A DNA stretch of 38,675 nt from positions 1 to 38,675 of the forward strand of contig JACQHJ010000003.1 in NCBI GenBank assembly GCA_016199085.1. The letters run 5' to 3'. Both the position numbers and the translations under genes were made by a program. Below the pieces are notes generated by a model that was not told where the DNA came from, ran no database searches, and was given only the letters and a program-made list of their open reading frames with translations. Of the stretch, positions 10,080 through 20,533 are shown piece by piece. Position 1 is the first letter of the stretch; the number at the start of each line of letters is the position of its first letter. This stretch comes from Candidatus Levyibacteriota bacterium. GTDB taxonomy: Bacteria; Patescibacteriota; Microgenomatia; Levybacterales; UBA12049.

Positions 10080-12399
10080 ACCTTCCCCTAAGAAAAACTA
10101 CTAAAACCATTGATACAAGCCCCAAACCAAATAAAATTAAACCAAGCTTAAAAGATATTGGATCGTATACAAACTTAACAGTATGTTCACCTTTTGGAAC
10201 AATAACAGACCTGAATGCAAAATCCGATCTTAAAATTTCTGATTCTTTACCGTCAACCAAAGCTTTCCAACCAGGATAATATGGATCTGATAAAAACAGC
10301 AGGGAATTTCCATCAGAAACTGTCTTAATCGTTACTTCGTTAGGTAAATATTTGTCTATAGTTGCACTCCCCTTTTTAAGACCTAACTTTGTACTTATAT
10401 CTTTTTCCAAAACCAGTGTCTTTGTTAAATCCAAGTCTTCCAAAAGCATCGCATTTAATATTTCCTGCGGATCGGTTCTGACTTTATAGCTATCTACTAA
10501 AAATGCCCTTTTATATGCTTTTGTGTTTTCAAATATCTGGTATACCCCATCATCATAGATAGAGTTAAACTCATCCGGATAATTCCAGAATGGAAATACC
10601 CACGGACTTCGACCATCGGCAATTTTATGGACAAAATATCTAACATTTAAAAAGTTAAGCCCAAGTCTTGAATACAGACCGTTTTCAGGAAATGAAACCA
10701 CGGATCTTGCAGAATTCTCTAAATCACCGTTTTGCAAAGAAGCGATAAACTGACCGTATCTTTGATTATAGACTGCATCATATCCTACAACTGTGGGTAA
10801 TTTATAGTAGATTGTCGCCTCTCCCCCAAGATTCCCATAAACTCTTTCAAAACCGCTTATTTCCCTAAATTTTTCTTCAACCGCCACTTTTGGAAACGCA
10901 AGACTTTTGGGAGAGAATTCCTGCCACTTATTGGCAAACCTAAAAAGATCAAAAGAGATAAGTACTACTATTACAAAAGGCAAGATTATAAAAAGCTTAT
11001 TAAGTTTTTTTATTTTAAGTGATATAAAACTTAAAACAAATACGCTTACAAGACTTGCTAAAAGAAGAGTTGGCAAAATCAGATTTTGTCTTGCAATAAT
11101 GATTTTATCTATTGGTAGTATAAGCTTTCCCAATACCACTACCCAAAGTAAAGCAAAAATTATAAGAGTTGCAATCAGCCAGTAAATTATTCTTCCTTTA
11201 TTTTGTTTTTTTAAGTCTTCAAATAACCATTCGATACCAAAAGAAGACAAAACAGCTATTGAAAAACTAAACAAGACAATAATTCTGCTTGCCGCAGAGG
11301 TTGAAAGAACAGGAACCTTTAGGAATACTATTAAATCAATAACGGGTGAGGGAAAACAAAGTAAGATCGATAACACTGCCGTAAAGATAAAAAACCATAC
11401 TTTCTTAATCCTTTCTGAAAAAAGAGTATAAAGAGCAAGTATTATCGTGATCGTACCAGCAAAACCGTTCCATTCTGCATAATGACCAAACCAGTCGTTT
11501 CTGGTTACCGGATTTCCTAACATATCTGGTGCAAAAAACGTTGCAACATATCCCCAGGGGATTATCTCTGTTTTTTGGAAAATACCGCTTCTTAAAGATT
11601 GACCATAAGCCTCAATCGAGACAAGAACTTGAGGCATTGTTAGGAAAAGACCAAATAAGAAATACAAAAATGTATAAATAAAAAACTTAAGATTTCTTGT
11701 TTGTAAGTATTTATATATTAAATACAAAAGGACAAATATTAAAAAATACAGACTTATCTGAAAATGTCCGCTGAAAAAAGATAACGGTAAGGAAATTGAA
11801 AGAAGAAAGAGATACTTAAATGTCTTTAATGCATAAAATTTTTCTATGGCAAATAGGGCTAGAGGCAAAAACAATATTGCATAACCTAGGGTTTCATAAC
11901 CCATCCAGGTAGTGATAAAACCACAAAACATAAAAGAAACGCTTCCGACAGTTACGGAGAAGTTTTTTAATAAAAGCGATCTTAAGTATAAATACATAAA
12001 TAGTCCTGCCAGAAGAGGCTGAAGCAGTACGGCTATACTCCAAGCGTCTATAAAAGGAAGGATAAAAAACAGTAAGTTTAAAGGCGTAAGTACCGCAGAT
12101 TGATAATTGGCAAGATGGGCAGTACCAGAGAAGCTATATGGATTCCAAAGCGGAAGTATCCCCTGTTTTAGAGAATCAATCGTAAAAGTTTTCCAAGGAT
12201 AAATCTGAGAAATTACGTCAGGCATTGCGTTATTTTTGACAGGACCGGAAAAACCAGGATACGCATTCCACGGAGCAAAGAAGTTTACTTGGTAAGTCGA
12301 GGCAAAGGGCACTCTACCTTGCAGAAAATAAGGAGAACTGAAAACAAACCAAATTACAACCAAAAAAAGAATTGGCCAAAATACTTTCAATAATTTCAT
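10057..12399 (-). CDS. YfhO-like multi-TM membrane protein
   Basis: ORF 10057..12480; start MKLLKVFWPILF at 12399 abuts the upstream stop. QIYPWKTFTIDSLKQGILPLWNPYSFSGTAHLANYQSA and YYPGWKALVDGKESEILRSDFAFRSVIVPKGEHTVKFVYDP. Confidence 0.88.
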   Translation of the reverse strand: MKLLKVFWPILFLVVIWFVFSSPYFLQGRVPFASTYQVNFFAPWNAYPGFSGPVKNNAMPDVISQIYPWKTFTIDSLKQGILPLWNPYSFSGTAHLANYQSAVLTPLNLLFFILPFIDAWSIAVLLQPLLAGLFMYLYLRSLLLKNFSVTVGSVSFMFCGFITTWMGYETLGYAILFLPLALFAIEKFYALKTFKYLFLLSISLPLSFFSGHFQISLYFLIFVLLYLIYKYLQTRNLKFFIYTFLYFLFGLFLTMPQVLVSIEAYGQSLRSGIFQKTEIIPWGYVATFFAPDMLGNPVTRNDWFGHYAEWNGFAGTITIILALYTLFSERIKKVWFFIFTAVLSILLCFPSPVIDLIVFLKVPVLSTSAASRIIVLFSFSIAVLSSFGIEWLFEDLKKQNKGRIIYWLIATLIIFALLWVVVLGKLILPIDKIIIARQNLILPTLLLASLVSVFVLSFISLKIKKLNKLFIILPFVIVVLISFDLFRFANKWQEFSPKSLAFPKVAVEEKFREISGFERVYGNLGGEATIYYKLPTVVGYDAVYNQRYGQFIASLQNGDLENSARSVVSFPENGLYSRLGLNFLNVRYFVHKIADGRSPWVFPFWNYPDEFNSIYDDGVYQIFENTKAYKRAFLVDSYKVRTDPQEILNAMLLEDLDLTKTLVLEKDISTKLGLKKGSATIDKYLPNEVTIKTVSDGNSLLFLSDPYYPGWKALVDGKESEILRSDFAFRSVIVPKGEHTVKFVYDPISFKLGLILFGLGLVSMVLVVFLRGRFMKFAKI

Positions 12400-12400
12400 T

Positions 12401-13147
12401 TTATTTTTTTTGTTTCTTCTGTAATTCCCAAAGTTTTGCGTAAGTAATAAAAATACTAAATGACTGATAAATACTTTCAATTAGACCCGCTGTTTTTGCC
12501 CTAAAACCGCCTTGTAATATATATGAATTTATAAATGCGGTAAGTATGACTCTTGGAAACCTCCACCAGACAACCGGAGGGTGGTTTTGATTAAATCTCC
12601 CTACTGCCTCTGTCGATGACCAAATTAGAGTCTTACTAACCATTGATTCCAAATCCCTATGGGTAAAATGCAAAATAAATCCGTTTAAAACTCCTGACGT
12701 TCCCACTGTTATTGGTGTTTCATGCAAGTCTCCTTGCCAGCCTTTTAGATTTTCTTTTTTAAAGAGTCTTTGCATCTTTTCAATATATGGCCATTCATTT
12801 TTACCTAAATAGTAGTTTTTTCTTTTGAGGAAATAGAAATCGCGGAGATTTTGGTCCACAGCTTTTAATATCTCATCTTTAAGCTCCTGATTTATCCTTT
12901 CGTCGGCGTCTAGGTACAATACCCATTCATTTTCCGACCTGTCTAAACCCATGTTTCTTCGCTCTGAAAAACTGGGCGACTTGGTCTCATAAACCTTGGC
13001 TTTTAGCTCTTGGCAAATCTCTTTTGTTTTATCGGTTGATCCGTTATCTATAACGATTATTTCATCACAAAAAGAAAGACTTTCAAGACAGTCTCGTATC
13101 ATTGTTTCTTCGTTTTTTGTTAAAACTATGGCTGAAATCTTACTCAT
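12401..13147 (-). CDS. GT2 family glycosyltransferase (WaaE/KdtX-like)
   Basis: Start MSKISAIVLTKNEETMIRDCLESLSFCDEIIVIDNGSTDKT...LYLDADERI. Confidence 0.88.
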   Translation of the reverse strand: MSKISAIVLTKNEETMIRDCLESLSFCDEIIVIDNGSTDKTKEICQELKAKVYETKSPSFSERRNMGLDRSENEWVLYLDADERINQELKDEILKAVDQNLRDFYFLKRKNYYLGKNEWPYIEKMQRLFKKENLKGWQGDLHETPITVGTSGVLNGFILHFTHRDLESMVSKTLIWSSTEAVGRFNQNHPPVVWWRFPRVILTAFINSYILQGGFRAKTAGLIESIYQSFSIFITYAKLWELQKKQKK

Positions 13148-14054
13148 TTGTCTTAAAACTTCCCTTTCCAAAACGGCGAAGATAGAAATCTTTAACTCCA
13201 GTTCTTTGCCATTTTCTTCCAAGCAAAAGTAATCTTATGCTTTCCCTAATAAGAGCAAGTTTAACCCTAAGGGCTGCGTACCTAAAGCCAAAAAGAAGCC
13301 TGTTTCTGGTTATATAATAGTCCTGCAAAGGCGAGCCTGTACCCGTTGCGGCAGCGTTTTTGTGCCAAAGGACTGCTTTTGGTACGTAATAAATCTGAAA
13401 TCCCTTTTTCTTTACCCTTTGTGAAAGATCCGCATCCTCATAATAGAGAAAGAATTTCTCATCAAAAATTCCTGCGGCCTCCAAAACTTCTCTTTTCAGC
13501 AGCATGCAGCAGCCTGTGGCAACTTCGGTCTCTTCTGACCTATCAAACTGCCCTTTATCAACCTCATCAACGCCAATGTGACGGCCTATTACGTTTCCCC
13601 AGTCGATTTCAGCTCCAGCATACCAAAATACTTTTCCTTTTTCATTTTCAGAGTATCTCTCCTTATGATATTCAAAGCCTTTTGCAAAATATATTTTAGG
13701 GGATACTATGCCAATACGCTTATCATCCAGCGCATTTAAAAGTTCAATAACCAAATTCTCATCCACTACCACGTCATTATTTAGAATTAAAATAAAATCA
13801 CAGGCATTTTCCAGCGCATATTTAATGCCTAGGTTTTGTCCGCCCGAGAATCCTAAGTTTTTACTGCTTCTAATAATTTTTAAATCAAAGTTTTTATACT
13901 CCCTAGCTATTTTAAACTCTTTACTGGAAGCATTGTCTATTACAACCACAGAAAGATCGAAGTCTGTCTTTTTTAACCTCTCAAGGCTGTCTAGGCACTC
14001 TTTTGTAGAATTATCATCGTTGAAAGTGATGAGCGAGATAAATACTTTTGGCAT
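13140..14054 (-). CDS. GT2 family glycosyltransferase (rhamnosyltransferase/WbbL-like)
   Basis: MPKVFISLITFNDDNSTKECLDSL...VVVIDNASSKE...NLGFSGGQNLGIKYAL...FILILNNDVVVDENL. Confidence 0.9.
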   Translation of the reverse strand: MPKVFISLITFNDDNSTKECLDSLERLKKTDFDLSVVVIDNASSKEFKIAREYKNFDLKIIRSSKNLGFSGGQNLGIKYALENACDFILILNNDVVVDENLVIELLNALDDKRIGIVSPKIYFAKGFEYHKERYSENEKGKVFWYAGAEIDWGNVIGRHIGVDEVDKGQFDRSEETEVATGCCMLLKREVLEAAGIFDEKFFLYYEDADLSQRVKKKGFQIYYVPKAVLWHKNAAATGTGSPLQDYYITRNRLLFGFRYAALRVKLALIRESIRLLLLGRKWQRTGVKDFYLRRFGKGSFKTNE

Positions 14055-14057
14055 AAA

Positions 14058-14978
14058 TTAGTTTGTAATCTTACTTTTTATCTTTACTGCCACTTTTTTA
14101 AAGGGGTTTTTGATGTTTTCAAGCTTTTGTTTTGTAACCCAATATACAATTTCTTTGCCTGCGTCTTTGAACTGCCTCTCCGTTTGTTCCATGAAGTCCT
14201 GTTTTTCGTATTTAACAAAATCTTTTTTCTCCCAGATATAGCAAAAAACAAGGAAATGATAAAACGCCATAAGCAGGGAAAGGATAAGGCCGTGGAATTG
14301 GTCTTTATAACCTTTTCTTGCAAAAAACCTGCTTAAGAATTCACTTAGCGGAAGCTTGATTGCGTCAAAGTATGAAAACTGGTAGCCTTTATCCAAATAG
14401 TTATCCGCTTCATTTTTTGCATAGACAAAAGTCTTTTCTAAAAATTCCGAAATAGTCTGATAATGATGATGAATTAGATGCTGACTCAGGTTAGCACTTG
14501 TCCCTTCTAGAGTGATATCTTCATGGATATGTCTTTTTGTATATTTTGCCTTACCCTTTCTAAAAAGTCGAAGCTGTAAATCTGGATACCAACCCGTATG
14601 CTCAATCCACTTACCAAAGATTAAGTTTTTTCTGGGAATCCAAAATCCATTTATTTGGGAAATAGTAGATGGCTTTGCCGATAGGATTCTTTTTATTTCT
14701 TGGGCTAGTTGACTTGTTACTGTTTCATCGGCATCGATAGAAAGTATCCATTCATTTGAGGCTTTTTCAAACCCGAAGTTTTTTTGGATATCAATTTCAC
14801 TTGGATTATTTTTTTGCTTAAATACCTTTTTTGTATACTTTAAGGAAATTTCAGAGGTTTGGTCTATCGATTCGTTATCTACAACAATAATTTCATCCGC
14901 AAAACTTAAGGACTTAAGACACCTTTCAATGTTTTTCTCTTCGTTGTAAGCGCTCACTACCGCGGAAATCTTATTCAT
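14058..14978 (-). CDS. GT2 family glycosyltransferase (WaaE/KdtX-like)
   Basis: MNKISAVVSAYNEEKNIERCLKSLSFADEIIVVDNESIDQT...LSIDADETV; paralogous to 12401..13147. Confidence 0.88.
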   Translation of the reverse strand: MNKISAVVSAYNEEKNIERCLKSLSFADEIIVVDNESIDQTSEISLKYTKKVFKQKNNPSEIDIQKNFGFEKASNEWILSIDADETVTSQLAQEIKRILSAKPSTISQINGFWIPRKNLIFGKWIEHTGWYPDLQLRLFRKGKAKYTKRHIHEDITLEGTSANLSQHLIHHHYQTISEFLEKTFVYAKNEADNYLDKGYQFSYFDAIKLPLSEFLSRFFARKGYKDQFHGLILSLLMAFYHFLVFCYIWEKKDFVKYEKQDFMEQTERQFKDAGKEIVYWVTKQKLENIKNPFKKVAVKIKSKITN

Positions 14979-14979
14979 A

Positions 14980-16434
14980 TTACCTTTTTAGGCTTTGTCT
15001 AATAAGGGCAAAATCTTTCTTAATCTGTTCTTTTGCCAGTATAAAGCTTACTAAAAAGTATAACATAGCCGAAAATAGAATACATACAAATACGCCCAAT
15101 AAACTTGAGGCTATAACTGAAGCCAGGAAATATAAGACCACGCCCATAACTGACGAGCTAAGTATTGGATAAAAAACGGCGCTTTTGATGTTAAATGAAA
15201 TATACCTTTTGACAAGTATAACTACCAAAACAACGGACAAGGATATAATAGCCGAAGCAATTGCTACACCGTTAAAACCAATTTTTATTATAAGAAATGG
15301 CGTTAACACCCAGGTAGAAATAGTCCAAAATATCATTAAGTAAAGCGTTGTTTTTATTTTGCCAATCGCATTTAGAGCATTTGTCAAAGGCGTTGAGACT
15401 GATGAAAGCGCAGCATTTATGGAAAAGAAAAACAAAGATAGTAAAGCAGGCTCCCATTTAATGTATTTGGGTATTAGGTTAATAAAGTAAGGAGACAGGA
15501 TAACTAAGCCGGTGAGAGCCGGAAAGATTAGAAAACAGGCTGCAAAGATGGATTTCTCTATTGCTTTGCTCAAAACTTCTTTTTCATCCTGAAGCCTTGA
15601 GAATGAAGGAAAAGTAATTCTTATTACATTATCCATAATAAGCCTTAAGGGCATTAAAGCCCATTTTTGGGCAAATCCGATGTAACCGACCTGGGCAAGA
15701 GGCAAAACCTTTCCAAGATAGACTATTAGTAAATCGTCTTTTACTAAAGCAAGAAAACTGTTTAGCTGGAAAGGGAAACCAAATGACAAAAGCCTTCTTG
15801 CGCTTTGTTTTGTAATACCAACAGATATCCTCCAAGGACTAATTAAATACATTGTGATAAGTCCTGTTAGTCCCCTTGCCAAAACCGCATAAGTAAAGCT
15901 TGCTACGCCAAATCCCTGGATAGCAAGCACGACAGCGACCACGTTAAAGAAAAGAGTTTCGACAATCTGGGGAATAACTAATTTTTTAAAATCAAGATTT
16001 CTTTCCAAAATGATAGATGGAATTGTTTTTAACGAGGAAAGAAAGAAAGATACTGATAAGGCCTGGAAAAGCAAAATCCCATCGCTTGTTAAATTATAAA
16101 ACCTTCCTATAATCCCCGAAGAAAGCAAAGCTATTAAAACAACCGTTAATACCAGAATCTGCTGAATCGTAAAAGTTGTTTTTAAATCATCCTGGGTAAT
16201 GTTTTCCTTTTTTTGAATTAAAGCAGCCGCAAGACCGATATCAGAAAAGTATGATAAAAAAGCAATAGCCGCAGAGACTACAAAAAATATTCCAAATACT
16301 TCGGGGGCTAGATAAATAGTTAATAAAAGATTTGAAATAAAGGTAACTATTTGTATAAAAAATGTTCTTGTGGTTAGCGCAAAAACTCCATGAATGGATT
16401 TTTTGGTAACTCTTGCTGTGTCAAGCTCTTCCAT
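14980..16434 (-). CDS. Wzx-type polysaccharide flippase (MOP superfamily)
   Basis: 484 aa, ~12 TM; LAPEVFGIFFVVSAAIAFLSYFSDIGLAAALIQKKENITQDDLKTTF typical of Polysacc_synt family. Confidence 0.9.
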   Translation of the reverse strand: MEELDTARVTKKSIHGVFALTTRTFFIQIVTFISNLLLTIYLAPEVFGIFFVVSAAIAFLSYFSDIGLAAALIQKKENITQDDLKTTFTIQQILVLTVVLIALLSSGIIGRFYNLTSDGILLFQALSVSFFLSSLKTIPSIILERNLDFKKLVIPQIVETLFFNVVAVVLAIQGFGVASFTYAVLARGLTGLITMYLISPWRISVGITKQSARRLLSFGFPFQLNSFLALVKDDLLIVYLGKVLPLAQVGYIGFAQKWALMPLRLIMDNVIRITFPSFSRLQDEKEVLSKAIEKSIFAACFLIFPALTGLVILSPYFINLIPKYIKWEPALLSLFFFSINAALSSVSTPLTNALNAIGKIKTTLYLMIFWTISTWVLTPFLIIKIGFNGVAIASAIISLSVVLVVILVKRYISFNIKSAVFYPILSSSVMGVVLYFLASVIASSLLGVFVCILFSAMLYFLVSFILAKEQIKKDFALIRQSLKR

Positions 16435-17137
16435 AAGTAAATGTTATATTTTTCCAAAGAATCAAGCTTTCCTTTACGGCTCTTAGAATTACCCTTATAT
16501 TTCCGCCGCTTTGATCACCATATAACCTTGGGTAATGATGGACCTCAACTTGGGAAATTTTTAACTTATTCTTCTTTGCCTTGGCCAAAATCTCAGTTGT
16601 AATCATAGCCCCTTCGCTTATTAAAGGCTGTATCTTTGATATTGCTTCTTTTCTAAAAAGCTTAAAGCCGCAATCAATATCTTTAAACGTGAAACCGAAA
16701 AATACAAAATCCCAAATCTTTAACATATTCATTAAAATATGTCTAAAAGGATGGTCAAGTCTTTTTTTTCTAAAACCTATTACCATATCTGATGTATCAA
16801 TTTTGTCCATTAGTTTTGTAACTTCAGAGAAATCAAATTGCCCGTCTCCATCGTTGAAAACAACATAGTCATACTTTGCTTTCTCAAATCCTGTTTTTAA
16901 GGCTGCGCCGTATCCCCTGTTAATTTTATGTGAAACGGCAATAAGTCTTTTATCTTTTAAGGATAGTTTTTTCATCTTTTCCAAAGTGGTATCTGAGGAG
17001 CCGTCATCAACCATAATTATTTCCCATTTTTTTGCCACTTTCTGGGCAACAGGTATAGCTTTTGCAACAACCGTTTCTACATTATCCTGCTCATTCCAAA
17101 ATGGGAAAAAAATTGATAATTCCTCAAACCTTACCAT
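16421..17137 (-). CDS. GT2 family glycosyltransferase, polyprenyl-phosphate sugar synthase-like
   Basis: LSIFFPFWNEQDNVETVVAKA...IIMVDDGSSDTT...VVFNDGDGQFD...DIDCGFKLFRKEA. Confidence 0.9.
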   Translation of the reverse strand: MVRFEELSIFFPFWNEQDNVETVVAKAIPVAQKVAKKWEIIMVDDGSSDTTLEKMKKLSLKDKRLIAVSHKINRGYGAALKTGFEKAKYDYVVFNDGDGQFDFSEVTKLMDKIDTSDMVIGFRKKRLDHPFRHILMNMLKIWDFVFFGFTFKDIDCGFKLFRKEAISKIQPLISEGAMITTEILAKAKKNKLKISQVEVHHYPRLYGDQSGGNIRVILRAVKESLILWKNITFTYGRA

Positions 17138-18812
17138 AGGCTTTCCTAGAATAGATTATACCAGCAATGAGGGTAATTATGCCAGCAAGAGAAAGAAGAT
17201 TTGCTAAGTTTTCTACGGTTGTCGATTCGTATTTAAGTAAAATTTGAGACTCGCCTTTCGGCACCCTAATTTCAATTCCTTTTTTATTTTCTATGACATT
17301 TACAGATTCCTGATTGACATAACCTTTCCATGCAGGAAAATATGCGAGTGGATAAATTATGCTTTGTTGCCTTTTCGAATTAACATTAAGTTTTATAAGT
17401 TGTGTTTTTTGTTCTTGCGAAATTACTTCCAGATCTTCGTTTTTTATCGAGTCAATATTTGCAATCTCTGAAAATTGTTTAGGCTTTGAAAAGCCCTTTG
17501 GCATGTATTCGCTTGTAATGTTTGAAATATTCCATTTTATGGTTTCAGTATTTGTATAGTCTTTTGCCGTTTTTGTATTGATATATTGCGGGGTAAAGAA
17601 CTTTAGGTTTAAAAACAAAATGATTACTAAAAGAACTAATCCTACTGTTATTAGATAACTTCCTTTTATAAATTTATTTAAAAGCCAAATGAAACTTCCC
17701 GAAATGAAGGAAAGAGAGAAAGTTGTAATTATTAAAAATCTCCAAGGATATTGGAAAAAGGCCATGGGTTTTAGAAGTTCCCAGATAAATTTTGACAAAT
17801 CTAACATTAAAAATATTGAAAAAGCACTAAAGAGGAAAAAGACTAAGATATAGAAAATATTTTCCATATCTTTTTCAAATATTGTCTTTTTTATAAAAAA
17901 TAACACTGCAACTGCAATTAATGAAATTAGGAAAAGCACTATATGGGTCTTTCCTACCATAAATGAGAGTCCGTCAACGCAACCCTTTGCTGATCCACCG
18001 TACCCCCAAAGACTTGACCAAAGCTGGCTAAAGCAGACAAAGTGATCCCTAAAGTCTGCTCCGCCACCAACCTGCGAAATTACATTTGTATAGTTCATTT
18101 CCAAAAGAGCAGGGATGAAATAAAAAGAGGAAAGCAAAAGTCCCAATACAAAAGAGACTAAAATTCTTTTAATGCTTTCTCTTTCTCTAAAAACTGTAAA
18201 AAGAGCAAACATAATCAGAAAAGGAGTTAACATAAAAGCAGTAAGGTTATGGGAAATAATGACTAAGGCAAATGAAATGGAAGTAACAAAAATATATTTA
18301 AAATCTTTTTCCTTAGAAACTTTATATAATCCCCAAAAAACAAGCGGGGCAATGGCGTACGCATAGAATTCAGCTACATCTCCTCTGACATAAATATTAA
18401 GTGCGTTATAAGGGGCAAAAAGATAAAGAAGGCAAGATACAAGTCCTCCTATTTTTCCAAAAAATTGTCTGGCAAAGATAAACATGGAAACTCCAGACAG
18501 CGAAATTGCCAAAATCATCATTAGCTTTGTTGAAACCAAAGCATCTTGAATAAATAAATTTATAAACCCTCCGACGTAATAAGCAAAAGGTGCGTAGAAG
18601 TTAAATATCGGATAACCAAATCCAAATCCCAAATCACTACTCCACCTTACGGGAAACATTCCATCAGTTAACGCCTTTGTCATCTCAAATACCCTTGCAA
18701 CCTGAGTATCATCGTGTATTGGGAAAAAGCCGGATGTAAGTAGCGGTTTAAATGCAAGAAAAGAAATAATTATTATTAAAATGTATGGAATAAATCTTTT
18801 AACTAGATCCAT
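17124..18812 (-). CDS. Multi-TM protein of the '6-pyruvoyl-tetrahydropterin synthase-related' membrane family
   Basis: PIHDDTQVARVFEMTKALTDGMFPVRWSSDLGFGFGYPIFNFYAPFAYYVGGF; C-terminal YFPAWKGYVNQ...VPKGESQILLKY. Confidence 0.8.
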   Translation of the reverse strand: MDLVKRFIPYILIIIISFLAFKPLLTSGFFPIHDDTQVARVFEMTKALTDGMFPVRWSSDLGFGFGYPIFNFYAPFAYYVGGFINLFIQDALVSTKLMMILAISLSGVSMFIFARQFFGKIGGLVSCLLYLFAPYNALNIYVRGDVAEFYAYAIAPLVFWGLYKVSKEKDFKYIFVTSISFALVIISHNLTAFMLTPFLIMFALFTVFRERESIKRILVSFVLGLLLSSFYFIPALLEMNYTNVISQVGGGADFRDHFVCFSQLWSSLWGYGGSAKGCVDGLSFMVGKTHIVLFLISLIAVAVLFFIKKTIFEKDMENIFYILVFFLFSAFSIFLMLDLSKFIWELLKPMAFFQYPWRFLIITTFSLSFISGSFIWLLNKFIKGSYLITVGLVLLVIILFLNLKFFTPQYINTKTAKDYTNTETIKWNISNITSEYMPKGFSKPKQFSEIANIDSIKNEDLEVISQEQKTQLIKLNVNSKRQQSIIYPLAYFPAWKGYVNQESVNVIENKKGIEIRVPKGESQILLKYESTTVENLANLLSLAGIITLIAGIIYSRKAYGKV

Positions 18813-20356
18813 ATCCTTCTCTTTCTAAAATAAAAAGTTAATAAAATAAGCATTCCCAGGCTAGCAACGGAAATAATATCACTTAGTATTCTAACATTAG
18901 TTTCTCCAAATATTACCAATACGCTGTTTTTGCCTTCATTTAAATTTAGGTTTATAAGTCCGTCTTTTAAATAATCAATATTTACTCTTTGTCCGTTAAC
19001 ATATGCGCTCCAGCCGGGAAAATAAACTGTATTAACTCTTATAATTTTTGGGGAATTTAAATCCACTTCAAAACCTGTTTTGTTGGGCGTATTGGATATT
19101 AAATTTATCGGCTCAATCCCTGTTGTATTCTCCACCTTTGCTTTATACATTTGGGCTGGAATATTTTTCACCCATTTAGGCATATACTCATTTTTAACAG
19201 TAGTCGTATCTTGGTTTGTTGAATAAAAAGTATCCGGATAGTTTTGAGACTGATAAACTTTTGCAAACGGCAGGGAGAAATAATACGTAAGTCCCAAAAG
19301 CAATACTGCTACTACCACTTTTGTTTTTTTATCTAAAACGGAGGTGACTGCGGCGGCTTGGAATGAAATTGAAATTAGCGTTAAAGACAGGAAGCGGAAG
19401 GGAAACTGAATAAATGTCACAGGGAGCATATTCCACAAAGCTGCGCTAAAAGGTGTGGCAAAGAAAATTGATACAAGAGAAACAATTAACATAACAATTG
19501 TCAAACGGTGTTTTGTAATATTTAATTTTTTTGTAAAAATAAAAAGAATTGTTAATAAGATGACCAGAATTGATACCACGCCTACCAATTTTTCATTTGC
19601 AAAATACGAGCTGTATTCGGAAATCTTTGTCTGGGTAAAAACTGTATATTGCAGATCAAACACTGCAGGAATCCAAAAGAAGGAAGACATGGCAAACCCA
19701 AAACCCAAAATACCAAGATTTTTATAGATTAAGTTCTTTCTTTTACTTGATACATAAATATTCAAACCCATATAGATAACAATTAATCCAAGGAATAAAA
19801 CTGCAAGGCTATTGTGAGACAAAATCAGAAGTGATATTCCGATGCTTGAAAGAAACAGGCTTCCCTTTTCTATCTGCCACAAAACAAATGGTAAGACCGA
19901 CAATGAAAGTGCTTCGCCGACCGACCCCCTTTTATAGACATCGAGTAAGTGATAGGGTAAGTAGACATATATTAAACTTCCTACAAAAGAAGAAAGATTG
20001 TCAAAAAATTTCCTAAGCCAAAGAAAAGTAAAAAGAGAAGAAAAAACCAGACTTAACGCCAATACCGCCTTAATGCTTTCTACAAAACTTAGTCCCAAAA
20101 TATGCAAAGGTGTTGCAAAATACATAAACAAAGGATACAAAAAGTCGGCAACGGGATACCCGTATCCGTTATTTAATCTCATCAAAAACCTAACCGGCAG
20201 CTGACCATCTCTTAAGGATTCATAAAAGGCAGAAAATCTTATAACCATCCAGTTACCGTCATCGGTAAGAGGAAATCCGGATTGAAGAAGACCAATAACC
20301 GAAGGGATTGACAGTAAAATTAGTAATAGAGCAATAAATTTAAAATTTCTTATCAT
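18803..20356 (-). CDS. Multi-TM protein of the PTPS-related membrane family
   Basis: PLTDDGNWMVIRFSAFYESLRDGQLPVRFLMRLNNGYGYPVADFLYPLFMYFATPLH; C-terminal YFPGWSAYVNGQRV. Confidence 0.8.
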   Translation of the reverse strand: MIRNFKFIALLLILLSIPSVIGLLQSGFPLTDDGNWMVIRFSAFYESLRDGQLPVRFLMRLNNGYGYPVADFLYPLFMYFATPLHILGLSFVESIKAVLALSLVFSSLFTFLWLRKFFDNLSSFVGSLIYVYLPYHLLDVYKRGSVGEALSLSVLPFVLWQIEKGSLFLSSIGISLLILSHNSLAVLFLGLIVIYMGLNIYVSSKRKNLIYKNLGILGFGFAMSSFFWIPAVFDLQYTVFTQTKISEYSSYFANEKLVGVVSILVILLTILFIFTKKLNITKHRLTIVMLIVSLVSIFFATPFSAALWNMLPVTFIQFPFRFLSLTLISISFQAAAVTSVLDKKTKVVVAVLLLGLTYYFSLPFAKVYQSQNYPDTFYSTNQDTTTVKNEYMPKWVKNIPAQMYKAKVENTTGIEPINLISNTPNKTGFEVDLNSPKIIRVNTVYFPGWSAYVNGQRVNIDYLKDGLINLNLNEGKNSVLVIFGETNVRILSDIISVASLGMLILLTFYFRKRRIWI

Positions 20357-20364
20357 TTCTTACC

Positions 20365-20380
20365 TTGTGTTTTGACACAA
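20365..20380 (-). promoter_or_regulatory. Inverted repeat/hairpin in 5' leader adjoining the SD of the 20356 gene
   Basis: TTGTGT-TTTG-ACACAA perfect 6-bp arms (plus strand); minus-strand leader reads CUUUUGUGU CAAA ACACAAGG UAAGAA AUG, with GG of the putative SD able to pair U-G. Confidence 0.45.
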
Positions 20381-20393
20381 AAGCTTTAGTTCA

Positions 20394-20422
20394 AGTTTAC
20401 ATTAAGAAATTAAACATATCAA
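20394..20422 (-). promoter_or_regulatory. Candidate promoter of the leftward glycan operon
   Basis: Minus strand TTGATA (20422-20417), N17, TAAACT (20399-20394). Confidence 0.45.
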
Positions 20423-20533
20423 TTTTTTAGTTTTTTTAAGTATTAAATAGTAAACCTAAATTTGTAAGACAGCAGGCCAATTAGTACTTTATTTTGGGGA
20501 AAATTTCATATACTATTACATATAGCCGTAACC

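Noticed and set aside
13346-13699. 117-aa rightward ORF (and similar ORFs at 1609, 7980, 13708, 32277, 36262)
   Set aside because: Lies antisense inside well-supported coding genes, low-complexity composition without recognisable motifs; typical shadow ORFs.
20509-20526. TATACT/TATAGC as -10 boxes for the rightward 20534 operon
   Set aside because: No acceptable -35 at N16-N18; promoter for this operon left uncalled.
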